From: Lachnospiraceae bacterium | GTDB lineage: Bacteria; Bacillota; Clostridia; Lachnospirales; Lachnospiraceae | Direction: 5' to 3' | NCBI GenBank assembly: GCA_029068665.1 | Contig: JAIECC010000121.1 | Location: forward strand, 1 to 9,586 | DNA length: 9,586 nt | Part shown: positions 1 through 5,781 of the stretch, one piece after another | Layout of the letters: the number at the start of each line of letters is the position of its first letter | How positions within the stretch are numbered: position 1 is the stretch's first letter | Program-made: the position numbers and the translations under genes | The notes under the pieces: generated by a model | Databases searched by the model: none | What the model was told of the DNA's origin: nothing | The model's input: only the letters and a program-made list of their open reading frames with translations

Positions 1-60
1 GTTGTATGTTGCACCAGTGGCTTGTGATAACTAAAAAGAAGATAGATTATTTGGAAAATA

Positions 61-90
61 TTGACAATATAATGGCGACAGTTGTATATT
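61..90 (+). promoter_or_regulatory. Promoter of the HMA-ZIP operon
   Basis: A consensus -35 TTGACA (61-66) is followed after 18 bases by TATATT (85-90). This places transcription start near 97, about 100 bases before the first start codon. A perfect TATAAT also occurs at 68-73, but no good -35 lies at the right distance upstream, so it is the weaker choice. Bases 1-60 hold no supportable gene; short open frames there could be the tail of an upstream gene, which cannot be decided. Confidence 0.6.
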
Positions 91-98
91 ATAAATAA

Positions 99-114
99 GT
101 TAGCGGCTTCTAAC
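99..114. promoter_or_regulatory. Operator-like palindrome, copy 1 (GTTAG-N6-CTAAC)
   Basis: Perfect 5+5 inverted repeat GTTAG / CTAAC around a 6-base spacer (CGGCTT). It lies just downstream of the -10 hexamer, at the predicted transcription start, where a bound repressor would block initiation. The identical half-sites and spacing recur at 145-160. Because the operon encodes metal-handling proteins, a metal-sensing repressor (for example DtxR/MntR family, whose sites carry TTAG/CTAA-type arms) is a reasonable guess. The regulator is not in this window. Confidence 0.5.
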
Positions 115-127
115 AAACGGAAGCCGC
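103..127 (+). promoter_or_regulatory. Leader hairpin upstream of the HMA gene
   Basis: Perfect 8-base stem GCGGCTTC (103-110) / GAAGCCGC (120-127) with a 9-base loop, close to the predicted 5' end of the transcript. It overlaps operator copy 1. No run of T follows it, so it is not a convincing terminator. It could be a stabilising 5' stem or a remnant of an attenuator. Confidence 0.4.
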
Positions 128-144
128 ATATACTAAAATCAAAA

Positions 145-160
145 GTTAGATAAAACTAAC
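145..160. promoter_or_regulatory. Operator-like palindrome, copy 2 (GTTAG-N6-CTAAC)
   Basis: Second exact copy of the GTTAG / CTAAC half-sites with a 6-base spacer (ATAAAA), starting 46 bases after copy 1. Both copies are preceded by AA, so AAGTTAG is repeated. It lies in the leader, between the promoter and the HMA ribosome site. Same half-sites with a different spacer sequence points to a protein-binding site rather than a chance duplication. Confidence 0.45.
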
Positions 161-198
161 GAGGATTGGCTATATGATTACAAGAAAGGATATGTGTT

Positions 199-456
199 AT
201 GGTTAAGATTACAATGCATATAGAAGGTATGGCATGTGGTATGTGTGAGGCACATATCAACGAAGCAGTAAGAAATGCGTTTCAGGTAAAAAAGGTAACA
301 AGTTCGCATACAAAGAATCAGACGGTTATTGTTGCAGAGCAGGATATTCCGGAGCAGGAACTGAAGGACGTGATAGCAAAGACAGGCTATGATGCTGTAT
401 CTGTGCATAGTGAGCCTTATGAGAAGAAGGGCTTGCTTTCCGCATTTAAGAGGTGA
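199..456 (+). CDS. Heavy-metal-associated (HMA) domain protein, CopZ-like
   Basis: An 85-residue cytoplasmic metal-binding protein of the ferredoxin-like HMA fold. The GMxCxxC signature is complete, with the two metal-binding cysteines at C13 and C16, and the GYDA stretch near residue 68 matches the end of a normal HMA domain. A basic tail of about 14 residues follows (ending AFKR). The family binds soft or transition metals, usually Cu(I) or Zn(II), and passes them to partner proteins. The start ATG follows AAAGGA (185-190) at good distance. The gene is first in an operon: its TGA stop (454-456) lies inside the ribosome site of the ZIP transporter gene, so the two are probably translationally coupled. 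That pairing favours zinc or another divalent metal over the usual copper ATPase partnership, but the metal cannot be read from the sequence. Confidence 0.9.
   Translation: MVKITMHIEGMACGMCEAHINEAVRNAFQVKKVTSSHTKNQTVIVAEQDIPEQELKDVIAKTGYDAVSVHSEPYEKKGLLSAFKR
447..456 (+). promoter_or_regulatory. Ribosome site deciding the ZIP start
   Basis: GAGGTGA (450-456) lies 4 bases before the ATG at 461. The same frame is open upstream to an ATG at 389, but that start would overlap the HMA gene by 68 bases and add 24 polar residues lacking in ZIP proteins. The site contains the stop codon of the HMA gene, the classic layout for translational coupling. Confidence 0.7.
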
Positions 457-460
457 TGCT

Positions 461-1243
461 ATGCAGGTACAGGTTTTTCAGGGTATTTTGATACCATTCC
501 TTGGAACGGCGCTTGGATCTGCTTGTGTGCTGTTCATGAAAAATAAGCTGAATCTTTTGGTTCAGCGGGCTTTGACCGGCTTTGCGGCAGGAGTTATGAT
601 AGCGGCTTCAATCTGGAGCCTGTTGATTCCGGCCATGGAGCAGTCCGCGGCTATGGGAAAGTGGGCATTTGTGCCTGCAATGGTGGGTTTCTGGATTGGT
701 ATTCTGTTCCTGCTGTTTTTGGACCGGACGGTTCCCCATCTGCATATGAATAGCAGTAAGGCAGAGGGACCTCAAAGCAGTCTGCAGAAGCAGGCATTAC
801 TGGTCCTTGCGGTAACACTTCATAACCTGCCAGAAGGGATGGCTGTAGGTGTAGTCTATGCCGGATGGATGTCTGGAGATGCCGGAATTACTGCCATGGG
901 AGCACTGGCACTTTCATTAGGAATCGCCATACAGAATTTTCCGGAGGGGGCTATCATCTCTATGCCCTTGCGGGCGGAGGGAGTCAGCAAGGGAAAAGCA
1001 TTCCTTTACGGAACAATTTCCGGTGCCGTGGAGCCGGTGGGGGCGGTGTTGACCATACTTGCAGCGGGAATCATGGTTCCACTTCTGCCATACCTGTTAA
1101 GCTTTGCAGCCGGTGCTATGGTGTATGTGGTGGTGGAGGAACTGATTCCGGAAATGTCAGAAGGCACACACTCTAACTTAGGTACCGTTCTGTTTGCGGC
1201 AGGCTTTACGATTATGATGGCTTTGGATGTAGCTTTGGGCTAG
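461..1243 (+). CDS. ZIP-family metal transporter (GufA/ZupT-like)
   Basis: A 260-residue inner-membrane transporter that imports divalent metals such as zinc, iron or manganese. About eight hydrophobic segments are visible. The two ZIP signature helices are intact: HNLPEG (H121, N122, E125) and QNFPEG (Q158, N159, E162). These residues form the two-metal site in characterised ZIP proteins, and Q rather than H in the second motif is normal for the GufA-like branch. EPVGA (191-195) and VVEELIPE (224-231), which supplies a further acidic ligand, are also present. The loop between helices 3 and 4 carries PHLH (92-95), a possible cytoplasmic metal-binding loop. It is second in the operon with the HMA protein, 4 bases after that gene's stop, suggesting that the HMA protein receives the imported metal or senses it. 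The substrate cannot be fixed from the sequence. Confidence 0.92.
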   Translation: MQVQVFQGILIPFLGTALGSACVLFMKNKLNLLVQRALTGFAAGVMIAASIWSLLIPAMEQSAAMGKWAFVPAMVGFWIGILFLLFLDRTVPHLHMNSSKAEGPQSSLQKQALLVLAVTLHNLPEGMAVGVVYAGWMSGDAGITAMGALALSLGIAIQNFPEGAIISMPLRAEGVSKGKAFLYGTISGAVEPVGAVLTILAAGIMVPLLPYLLSFAAGAMVYVVVEELIPEMSEGTHSNLGTVLFAAGFTIMMALDVALG

Positions 1244-1246
1244 AAG

Positions 1247-1275
1247 TTGTGTTTTTGACGGTATGCTGATATTAT
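1247..1275 (+). promoter_or_regulatory. Possible promoter of the methyltransferase gene
   Basis: TTGTGT (1247-1252) and TATTAT (1270-1275) are separated by 17 bases in the 71-base gap after the ZIP gene. The -35 match is modest, and TTGACG (1255-1260) is a competing element without a good -10. No terminator follows the ZIP gene, so read-through from the upstream operon is also possible. Confidence 0.3.
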
Positions 1276-1314
1276 AGTAATCATTAGAAAAGATAGATAA
1301 GTGAGGTTGGATAG

Positions 1315-1944
1315 GTGAAGAAAAAGATATGGGATATATATGCACCAATATATGAAAAAGCAATGCGTTCAGATTGTAAAGCTTATAAAGGCATGTATGA
1401 ACGTATTCCAAAGGTTATTAAGGGAAAGGATGTGCTGGAAATTGCCACTGGTCCCGGATTATTGGCAAAGCATGTTGCGTATGCTGCAAAGAGAATGATT
1501 GCCACGGACTATTCAGAGGGAATGATTGCAGAAGCAAAAAAGGGAAAATATCCGGATAATCTGACATTTGAAGTTGCAGATGCACAGCAGCTTCCCTTTG
1601 ATGATGATTCCTTTGATGTAGTATTGATTGCCAATGCGCTTCATGTCATGCCTGAGCCGGAGAAAGCACTTCAGGAGATTAACAGGGTATTAAAAAATAA
1701 AGGCATATTGATTGCTCCTAATTTTATTAATCACAAAGACGGATTTATCAGTAATATATGGTCTGGAATACTGAAAGCTGCAGGAATAAAATTTGAACAT
1801 CAATGGAGAATAAGCGAATATAAAGAATTCCTTGAAAGGAACGGGTGGAAGGTTAAGAATTGTAAAGAAATGAAGGCACGCATTCCAATCGCTTATGTTG
1901 AATGTATAAGAAACCCTGAAATTATCAGCAGGGAGAGGGATTAA
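1315..1944 (+). CDS. Class I SAM-dependent methyltransferase (Methyltransf_11 type)
   Basis: A 209-residue soluble enzyme that transfers the methyl group of S-adenosylmethionine to an unidentified acceptor. The Rossmann-fold motifs are in order: motif I VLEIATGPG (residues 40-48), the acidic end of strand 2 at D65, DAQQLPF (89-95) for the adenine-binding region, and FDVVLIANALHVM (100-112) followed by the L-x-x-I-x-R-V-L helix typical of UbiE-like enzymes. The start is GTG at 1315, with TGAGG (1302-1306) 8 bases upstream; an in-frame ATG occurs only later, inside the N-terminal helix. The C-terminal third, which sets substrate choice, is not diagnostic. The family includes lipid, quinone and small-molecule methyltransferases. 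No neighbour indicates the substrate, and the convergent MATE gene is separated by a terminator. Confidence 0.88.
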   Translation: MKKKIWDIYAPIYEKAMRSDCKAYKGMYERIPKVIKGKDVLEIATGPGLLAKHVAYAAKRMIATDYSEGMIAEAKKGKYPDNLTFEVADAQQLPFDDDSFDVVLIANALHVMPEPEKALQEINRVLKNKGILIAPNFINHKDGFISNIWSGILKAAGIKFEHQWRISEYKEFLERNGWKVKNCKEMKARIPIAYVECIRNPEIISRERD

Positions 1945-1959
1945 TATCGGAAAGAATAT

Positions 1960-1994
1960 TTGCCCGGCCGGAAGAAAATCTTCTGGCTGGGCAA
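1960..1994. terminator. Shared hairpin terminator between convergent genes
   Basis: A 16-pair stem (1960-1975 with 1979-1994, two G-T wobbles) closed by an AAA loop, with a GC-rich core CCCGGCCGG. It sits between the stop of the methyltransferase gene (1944) and the stop of the MATE-kinase gene (2016, minus strand). The T-tracts on both sides are weak (TACTATTTCTG on plus, AATATTCTTT on minus), but the position and stem length fit a bidirectional terminator. Confidence 0.75.
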
Positions 1995-2015
1995 TACTAT
2001 TTCTGTTAATTCATA

Positions 2016-4013
2016 TTAATTGCTTTGGGTTGATTGAATATATTCGCATATCACATCAGCACAAGCTTCAAGCCCTACAGAACTGTCAACCAGCAGTTCA
2101 TAATTTTTACGTTCCCCCCAGTTGCTTCCGGAGATGTTTTTATAATAAGCGGCTCTTGCTTCGTCGGAACGGTGGATGTTTTTCTCTGCTGCTTCCCGAT
2201 CATCCCCATACACCTCCATTACCCGCTGAATCTTAAACTTCTTTGGAGCGTAAATAAAGATTCGAACAACATCGGAATAGTCACGGAGTACATAATCTGC
2301 AGCTCTTCCAACGATCACACAGCTTCCATTGTCGGCAATCTTTCGTATTACTTTATCCTGTGCAAGCACTGCCTGCTGTACCACGTTGGTACTCAGATAC
2401 AGGTCGTGCATTAAGGTTGGAGAATTGGCATTCAGATCAGAGATAAATTCCTGATTCAATCCACTTTCCTGTGCAGCAAGTGCAGTCATTTCCTTATAGT
2501 AAAAAGGAATACCCAGCCTTTCGGACACAAGCTTGCCGATTTGTTTTCCGGAAGAGCCATGCTCTCTTGCAATGGTAATAATAACGCCCTTCTTGCTTTC
2601 TTTGATTGCCACATCTCTTTCCTTTGATACGGCTTTGCCTTTTAAGGACCTCATATATGCAACGGTAAGGCTGACTGCCACAATCATGGCAATAAAATCG
2701 GCAACCGGTGCAGCAAATAAAATTCCCTCAATTCCGAAGAACATAGGCAGGATAAGAATCAGCGGAATAAAGCATACAATATCCCGGATCATGGAGGAAA
2801 CGACTGCCTGTACCGGCTTTCCAACTGCCTGAAAGAAAATGGAGGTCATTTTTATGGTGCAGGTAAAGGTAACAAGGGAAAGGAAAATCCGGAAGGTTTT
2901 CTCTGCGAAAATCCAATAGTCTTCGGGATTCGGGATATTCGTAGGGGTTCCAAAAATACCTACCACTGCCTGTGGAGCTAATTCAAACAGTAATGTGGAA
3001 GCCAGACCGATACCAATGGTACATAGTAGGATTGACTTGTATAATTGCTTTACTCTGTCATAATTTTTCGCACCGATATTGTAGCCGATAATCGGCTGGC
3101 ATCCAAGTACGATTCCTACCACCAGATTAATGACAACGGTAAATACCTTGCTTTCAATTCCGATAATTGCGATTGGAATATCCACGCCATATTGAGACAT
3201 TGCACCATACTTTGCAAGCATAATGTTGCAGACCAGCGAAATAATAACGATGGTCATCTGGGTAATAAAGGAAGAAGTACCCAGCTTTAATGCACTGGAA
3301 AATGCTTTGAAATCAGGAACAAAGCTGTTTTTGGTCAGCTTGAAGGTCTTGGTACGGAAGAAATAGATCAAGCTGATGATAAAGGAAACACATTGTCCGA
3401 TGATGGTTGCAAGAGCAGCTCCTGTCATGCCCCAGTGCATACCAAAAATAAATACAGGGTCCAAAATAATGTTGATGACTGCACCAAGCAGCATGGAAGC
3501 CATGGATACAGATGGACTTCCATCTGCACGGATGACTGCATTCATCATGTTGGACAGCATATAAATTGGGAAAAATGCTAAAATGATATTAAAGTATTCT
3601 ACTGCCATTCCGATACTGTTTTCCGATGCACCGAATAGAGTTAAAAGCTGTGTTTTTAATGGAAAAAAGATTGCCATAAGTAAAAGGCTGGCAGCAAAGG
3701 TTATGATGATACCGGTGCCGATTGCTTTATGGGAAGACTGGGTATCCTTTCTGCCCTGGCAGATGTTGAGATAAGCGGCACAGCCGTCACCAAAGCACCA
3801 GGCAAATGCCTGTGCGATAATAAAGATTGGAAATACAACACCGGTTGCTGCATTTCCCAGAGCACTTAGCTCACTGTTGCCAATAAAAATCTGATCTACA
3901 ATATTGTAGAGGGCACTCACCAAGAGAGAGAGTACGCAGGGAATGGAAAATTTCAGCATGAGCTTTGAGATTTTCTCGGTTCCCAAGAATTGACTGTTTT
4001 CTGACTGATTCAT
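2016..4013 (-). CDS. MATE efflux transporter fused to a cytidylate-kinase-like domain
   Basis: A 665-residue fusion. Residues about 12-455 form a full MATE cation-coupled efflux transporter with twelve hydrophobic segments and hallmark stretches NIVDQIFIG (37-45), AVIRADGSPS (159-168), NIILDPVFIFG (181-191), GAALATIIGQ (198-207) and QPIIGYNIGA (306-315). After a charged linker (about 456-475) follows a cytidylate-kinase-like domain (about 476-660). It shows a P-loop-like REHGSSGK (483-490), IVGRAADYVLRD (567-578), a lid-type arginine segment HRSDEARAAYY (614-624) and NYELLVDSS (637-645). The kinase half resembles the stand-alone Cytidylate_kin2 family, whose substrate is poorly known. Q follows the P-loop lysine where a classical Walker A has S/T. 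The start ATG follows AGGAGGA (4022-4028) at 8 bases. The transporter should export drugs or metabolites; what the attached kinase does is unknown. Its own promoter and a leader terminator lie upstream. Confidence 0.9.
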   Translation of the reverse strand: MNQSENSQFLGTEKISKLMLKFSIPCVLSLLVSALYNIVDQIFIGNSELSALGNAATGVVFPIFIIAQAFAWCFGDGCAAYLNICQGRKDTQSSHKAIGTGIIITFAASLLLMAIFFPLKTQLLTLFGASENSIGMAVEYFNIILAFFPIYMLSNMMNAVIRADGSPSVSMASMLLGAVINIILDPVFIFGMHWGMTGAALATIIGQCVSFIISLIYFFRTKTFKLTKNSFVPDFKAFSSALKLGTSSFITQMTIVIISLVCNIMLAKYGAMSQYGVDIPIAIIGIESKVFTVVINLVVGIVLGCQPIIGYNIGAKNYDRVKQLYKSILLCTIGIGLASTLLFELAPQAVVGIFGTPTNIPNPEDYWIFAEKTFRIFLSLVTFTCTIKMTSIFFQAVGKPVQAVVSSMIRDIVCFIPLILILPMFFGIEGILFAAPVADFIAMIVAVSLTVAYMRSLKGKAVSKERDVAIKESKKGVIITIAREHGSSGKQIGKLVSERLGIPFYYKEMTALAAQESGLNQEFISDLNANSPTLMHDLYLSTNVVQQAVLAQDKVIRKIADNGSCVIVGRAADYVLRDYSDVVRIFIYAPKKFKIQRVMEVYGDDREAAEKNIHRSDEARAAYYKNISGSNWGERKNYELLVDSSVGLEACADVICEYIQSTQSN

Positions 4014-4085
4014 ATCAAAAATCCTCCTGAAAGATAAATTTGGAGTCTTTATCAGAGAGAAAGCTTCCTGAAAACTACGACGGAC

Positions 4086-4126
4086 AAAAAAATAAGAGCG
4101 TAGAATCGTCGTGATTCTACGCTCTT
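4086..4126 (-). terminator. Intrinsic terminator in the leader of the MATE-kinase gene
   Basis: A perfect 14-pair stem (4094-4107 with 4113-4126) with a 5-base loop. On the minus strand it is followed by a single A and then seven U (4086-4092), a textbook rho-independent terminator. It lies 34 bases past the stop of the upstream MATE gene, so it can end that transcript. It also lies downstream of the promoter at 4146-4174, so it is also inside the 5' leader of the MATE-kinase gene, beginning about 14 bases after the predicted start of transcription. It may act both as terminator and attenuator. Confidence 0.88.
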
Positions 4127-4145
4127 CCAGCTGTTCGACTCAAAT

Positions 4146-4174
4146 ATATTATCATAATTCTATTGAGTTGTCAA
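4146..4174 (-). promoter_or_regulatory. Promoter of the MATE-kinase gene
   Basis: On the minus strand a consensus TTGACA (plus positions 4169-4174), a 17-base spacer and TAATAT (4146-4151) preceded by TGA, giving an extended -10. The -35 hexamer lies within the last codons of the upstream MATE gene, whose TAG stop is at 4160-4162. The predicted start of transcription is near 4139. From there to the start codon the leader is about 125 bases. Confidence 0.72.
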
Positions 4175-5533
4175 GGAATTGTTTCTTCGTAATAAGAAAC
4201 AGGCGATAATTGCAGTCAGGATTTCGGACAAAGGAAAAGTGGTCCATATAATCCAGAGTGGCATTTGGAAGTTCAATGTAAGCTGAGCGAAGATCCAAGC
4301 CACCGGCAATACAAAAATGAGCTGTCTGCCAAGAGAAACAATCAGGGATGCCAGCCCTCGGTTCAATGCCTGAAATACACCCTGCAATGCGATGTTAATT
4401 CCTGCAAACAGAAAGCTAATGGATATGATGTGCATGGCACTTATAAAGACTCCTTCTGTTTCTCCGGACAGACTGAACACTTTTGCAAAGGGTGATGCAA
4501 AACCTTCGGTGATAATGGTTCCGATTACCATAATGATAAGCGTATATAAAAGTCCATATTTGATGCCCTCTCGTATGCGCTTTTGGTCTCCCATACCATA
4601 GGCATAGGAGACAATTGGGGTAATGGCATCACGCAGACCGAATGCTGCAAATAAAATGAATTGTTGAATCTTATAGTAAAGCCCGTATGCTGTAACCATT
4701 GCTTCACTGACGGAAACGAAAATGATATTAAGGCCATAGGTCATAACAGACATAAGTGCTTGTGCGATAATTGCCGGCAGTCCGACAACATAAATTTTTC
4801 GGATAACTTCAGATGAGGGCTTTAAATATCGCAGTTTTTTTGAAAGATTCGTATTGACTTTTATATGAAAGAGGAAGGCAAGGAGCCAGGATACGCACTG
4901 GCCGATTACGGTTGCAAGGGCGGCACCCTTCACTCCCAGTTCCGGACAGCCGAACCAGCCGTAAATCATGATGGGATCAAGAATCATATTCGTAACTGCA
5001 CCTGCAATCTGTGCAATGGTAGAATGCATGGAATGTCCGGCTGCCTGTAACAGTTTTTCATAAATGGCAAAGAAGATTACACCAGGGGAAGCAATACAGC
5101 AAATTCTCAGATAGCCTACAGCCATATCGTATACCATCGGATTTGTAGTTTGAGTTGATATATAAAATTGAACACCGAAAATACCAAATAATAAAAAGAC
5201 AAAGTAAATGACAATTGCTAAAAACTGTGCATTTCCAGCCACCTTGCTGGCACGGTCCTTATCGCCCAGACCCAGATCCTTGGCAACAAGCACATTGGTT
5301 CCGATACCGGTACCGATTCCAATGGCTACCATAAGCATCTGAAACGGAAAGGCAAGTGTTAATGCGTTTAAAGCGGCTTCACCATTTTGTGCCATATTTG
5401 AAATAAAGGCACTGTCAACGATATTATAAAGTGCCTGAAGCACCATAGAGACGATCATAGGTGCCCCCATAACAAGCATTAGTTTTTTAACGGGCATCTC
5501 AGCCATCTTATCATTCTTTTCTGATTGTTTCAT
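4160..5533 (-). CDS. MATE-family efflux transporter
   Basis: A 457-residue inner-membrane pump of normal MATE length that exports cationic drugs or metabolites using a Na+ or H+ gradient. About twelve hydrophobic segments are present, with family stretches ALYNIVDSAFI (34-44), LLQAAGHS (161-168), NMILDPIMIYG (182-192) and GVKGAALATVIGQ (200-212); the last two recur in the second half of the tandem partner's MATE core at equivalent places. The frame is open to an ATG at 5587, but that start would lie inside the leader terminator and has no ribosome site. ATG 5533 follows AAGGAGG and gives a typical MATE N-terminus. It is a paralogue of the MATE half of the gene downstream and carries no kinase domain. 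Its own promoter and an intrinsic terminator precede it. The substrate is not predictable. Confidence 0.92.
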   Translation of the reverse strand: MKQSEKNDKMAEMPVKKLMLVMGAPMIVSMVLQALYNIVDSAFISNMAQNGEAALNALTLAFPFQMLMVAIGIGTGIGTNVLVAKDLGLGDKDRASKVAGNAQFLAIVIYFVFLLFGIFGVQFYISTQTTNPMVYDMAVGYLRICCIASPGVIFFAIYEKLLQAAGHSMHSTIAQIAGAVTNMILDPIMIYGWFGCPELGVKGAALATVIGQCVSWLLAFLFHIKVNTNLSKKLRYLKPSSEVIRKIYVVGLPAIIAQALMSVMTYGLNIIFVSVSEAMVTAYGLYYKIQQFILFAAFGLRDAITPIVSYAYGMGDQKRIREGIKYGLLYTLIIMVIGTIITEGFASPFAKVFSLSGETEGVFISAMHIISISFLFAGINIALQGVFQALNRGLASLIVSLGRQLIFVLPVAWIFAQLTLNFQMPLWIIWTTFPLSEILTAIIACFLLRRNNSLTTQ

Positions 5534-5545
5534 AGATTTCTGAAA

Positions 5546-5552
5546 CCTCCTT
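5546..5552 (-). promoter_or_regulatory. Ribosome site deciding the MATE start at 5533
   Basis: AAGGAGG on the minus strand, 12 bases before ATG 5533. The spacing is a little long, but the match to the 16S tail is near perfect and no comparable site precedes either the in-frame ATG at 5587 or the one at 5506. Confidence 0.65.
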
Positions 5553-5567
5553 ACTATATTTAGACAT

Positions 5568-5615
5568 AAAAAAATAGCCTGTAGCAACTGGTTTTACGCA
5601 GAAATGCTACACGCT
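5568..5615 (-). terminator. Leader terminator (candidate attenuator) of the MATE gene
   Basis: On the minus strand the arms AGCGTGTAGCA (5615-5605) and TGCTACAGGCT (5586-5576) pair as 3+7 bases around one G-G mismatch. A small inner CTG/CAG stem lies at the top, and ATTTTTTTA follows (seven U at 5568-5574). It lies between the promoter (5624-5653) and the ribosome site (5546-5552). The gene upstream is divergent, so this terminator cannot serve an upstream minus-strand gene; it can only act on the MATE leader. No riboswitch family or leader peptide with a ribosome site is recognisable. Confidence 0.75.
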
Positions 5616-5623
5616 GTATTAAA

Positions 5624-5653
5624 ACTATATCACAAATATCCTTATTTTGTCAA
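5624..5653 (-). promoter_or_regulatory. Promoter of the first MATE gene
   Basis: On the minus strand TTGACA (5648-5653), an 18-base spacer and TATAGT (5624-5629) preceded by TGA (extended -10). Transcription should begin near 5617, so the leader hairpin starts within the first few bases of the RNA. Confidence 0.72.
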
Positions 5654-5680
5654 AGAAGAAAATAAAGAGTATGGAGAACC

Positions 5681-5691
5681 GCAGGACCTGC
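5681..5691. repeat. Short palindrome in the divergent promoter region
   Basis: GCAGG-A-CCTGC, a perfect 11-base palindrome located between the two divergent promoters and 6 bases upstream of the -35 of the HD-GYP sensor gene. A second small inverted repeat, CGGT-GATT-ACCG (5701-5712), overlaps the end of that -35. Either could bind a regulator; both are short enough to be chance. Confidence 0.3.
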
Positions 5692-5697
5692 ATTTAC

Positions 5698-5726
5698 TTG
5701 CGGTGATTACCGATTTATGATATAAA
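5698..5726 (+). promoter_or_regulatory. Promoter of the propeller / HD-GYP sensor gene
   Basis: TTGCGG (5698-5703), a 17-base spacer and TATAAA (5721-5726) with TGA directly before it, an extended -10 that can compensate for the imperfect -35. The start of transcription would be near 5733, leaving a leader of about 50 bases, too short for a cyclic-di-GMP riboswitch. Confidence 0.6.
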
Positions 5727-5766
5727 TTAAGAGATAAAACAGTACGGATAAATGATAAAACAGGCA

Positions 5767-5774
5767 GGGAAGGA
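5767..5774 (+). promoter_or_regulatory. Ribosome site deciding the sensor start at 5782
   Basis: GGGAAGGA lies 7 bases before ATG 5782. The in-frame ATG at 5752 has only a weak CGGAT upstream and would put ten charged residues before an otherwise typical signal peptide. Confidence 0.65.
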
Positions 5775-5781
5775 TAGAAGA

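Noticed and set aside
865..1176. A 103-codon plus-strand frame inside the ZIP gene.
   Set aside because: Composition is Gly/Cys-rich with no family resemblance, while the ZIP frame carries both signature motifs across the same bases.
4033..4053. Six-pair stem GATAAA / TTTATC just upstream of the MATE-kinase ribosome site.
   Set aside because: It is A-T only with a nine-base loop and does not cover the ribosome site, so a regulatory role is not supported.
5536..5605. Seven-base complementarity between the MATE leader hairpin (5599-5605) and the bases just before ATG 5533 (5536-5542), as a possible antiterminator.
   Set aside because: A match this short is expected fairly often in a leader of this size, and it would not disrupt the main terminator stem.
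5733..5763. Direct repeat GATAAAACAG at 5733-5742 and 5754-5763 in the sensor leader.
   Set aside because: A-rich ten-base repeats are easily found by chance in such leaders, and neither copy is placed over the promoter or ribosome site in a telling way.
5568..5781. Searched the divergent region for a cyclic di-GMP, guanidine or other known riboswitch.
   Set aside because: The leaders on both strands are too short and lack the conserved cores; only the hairpin terminator on the minus strand stands out.
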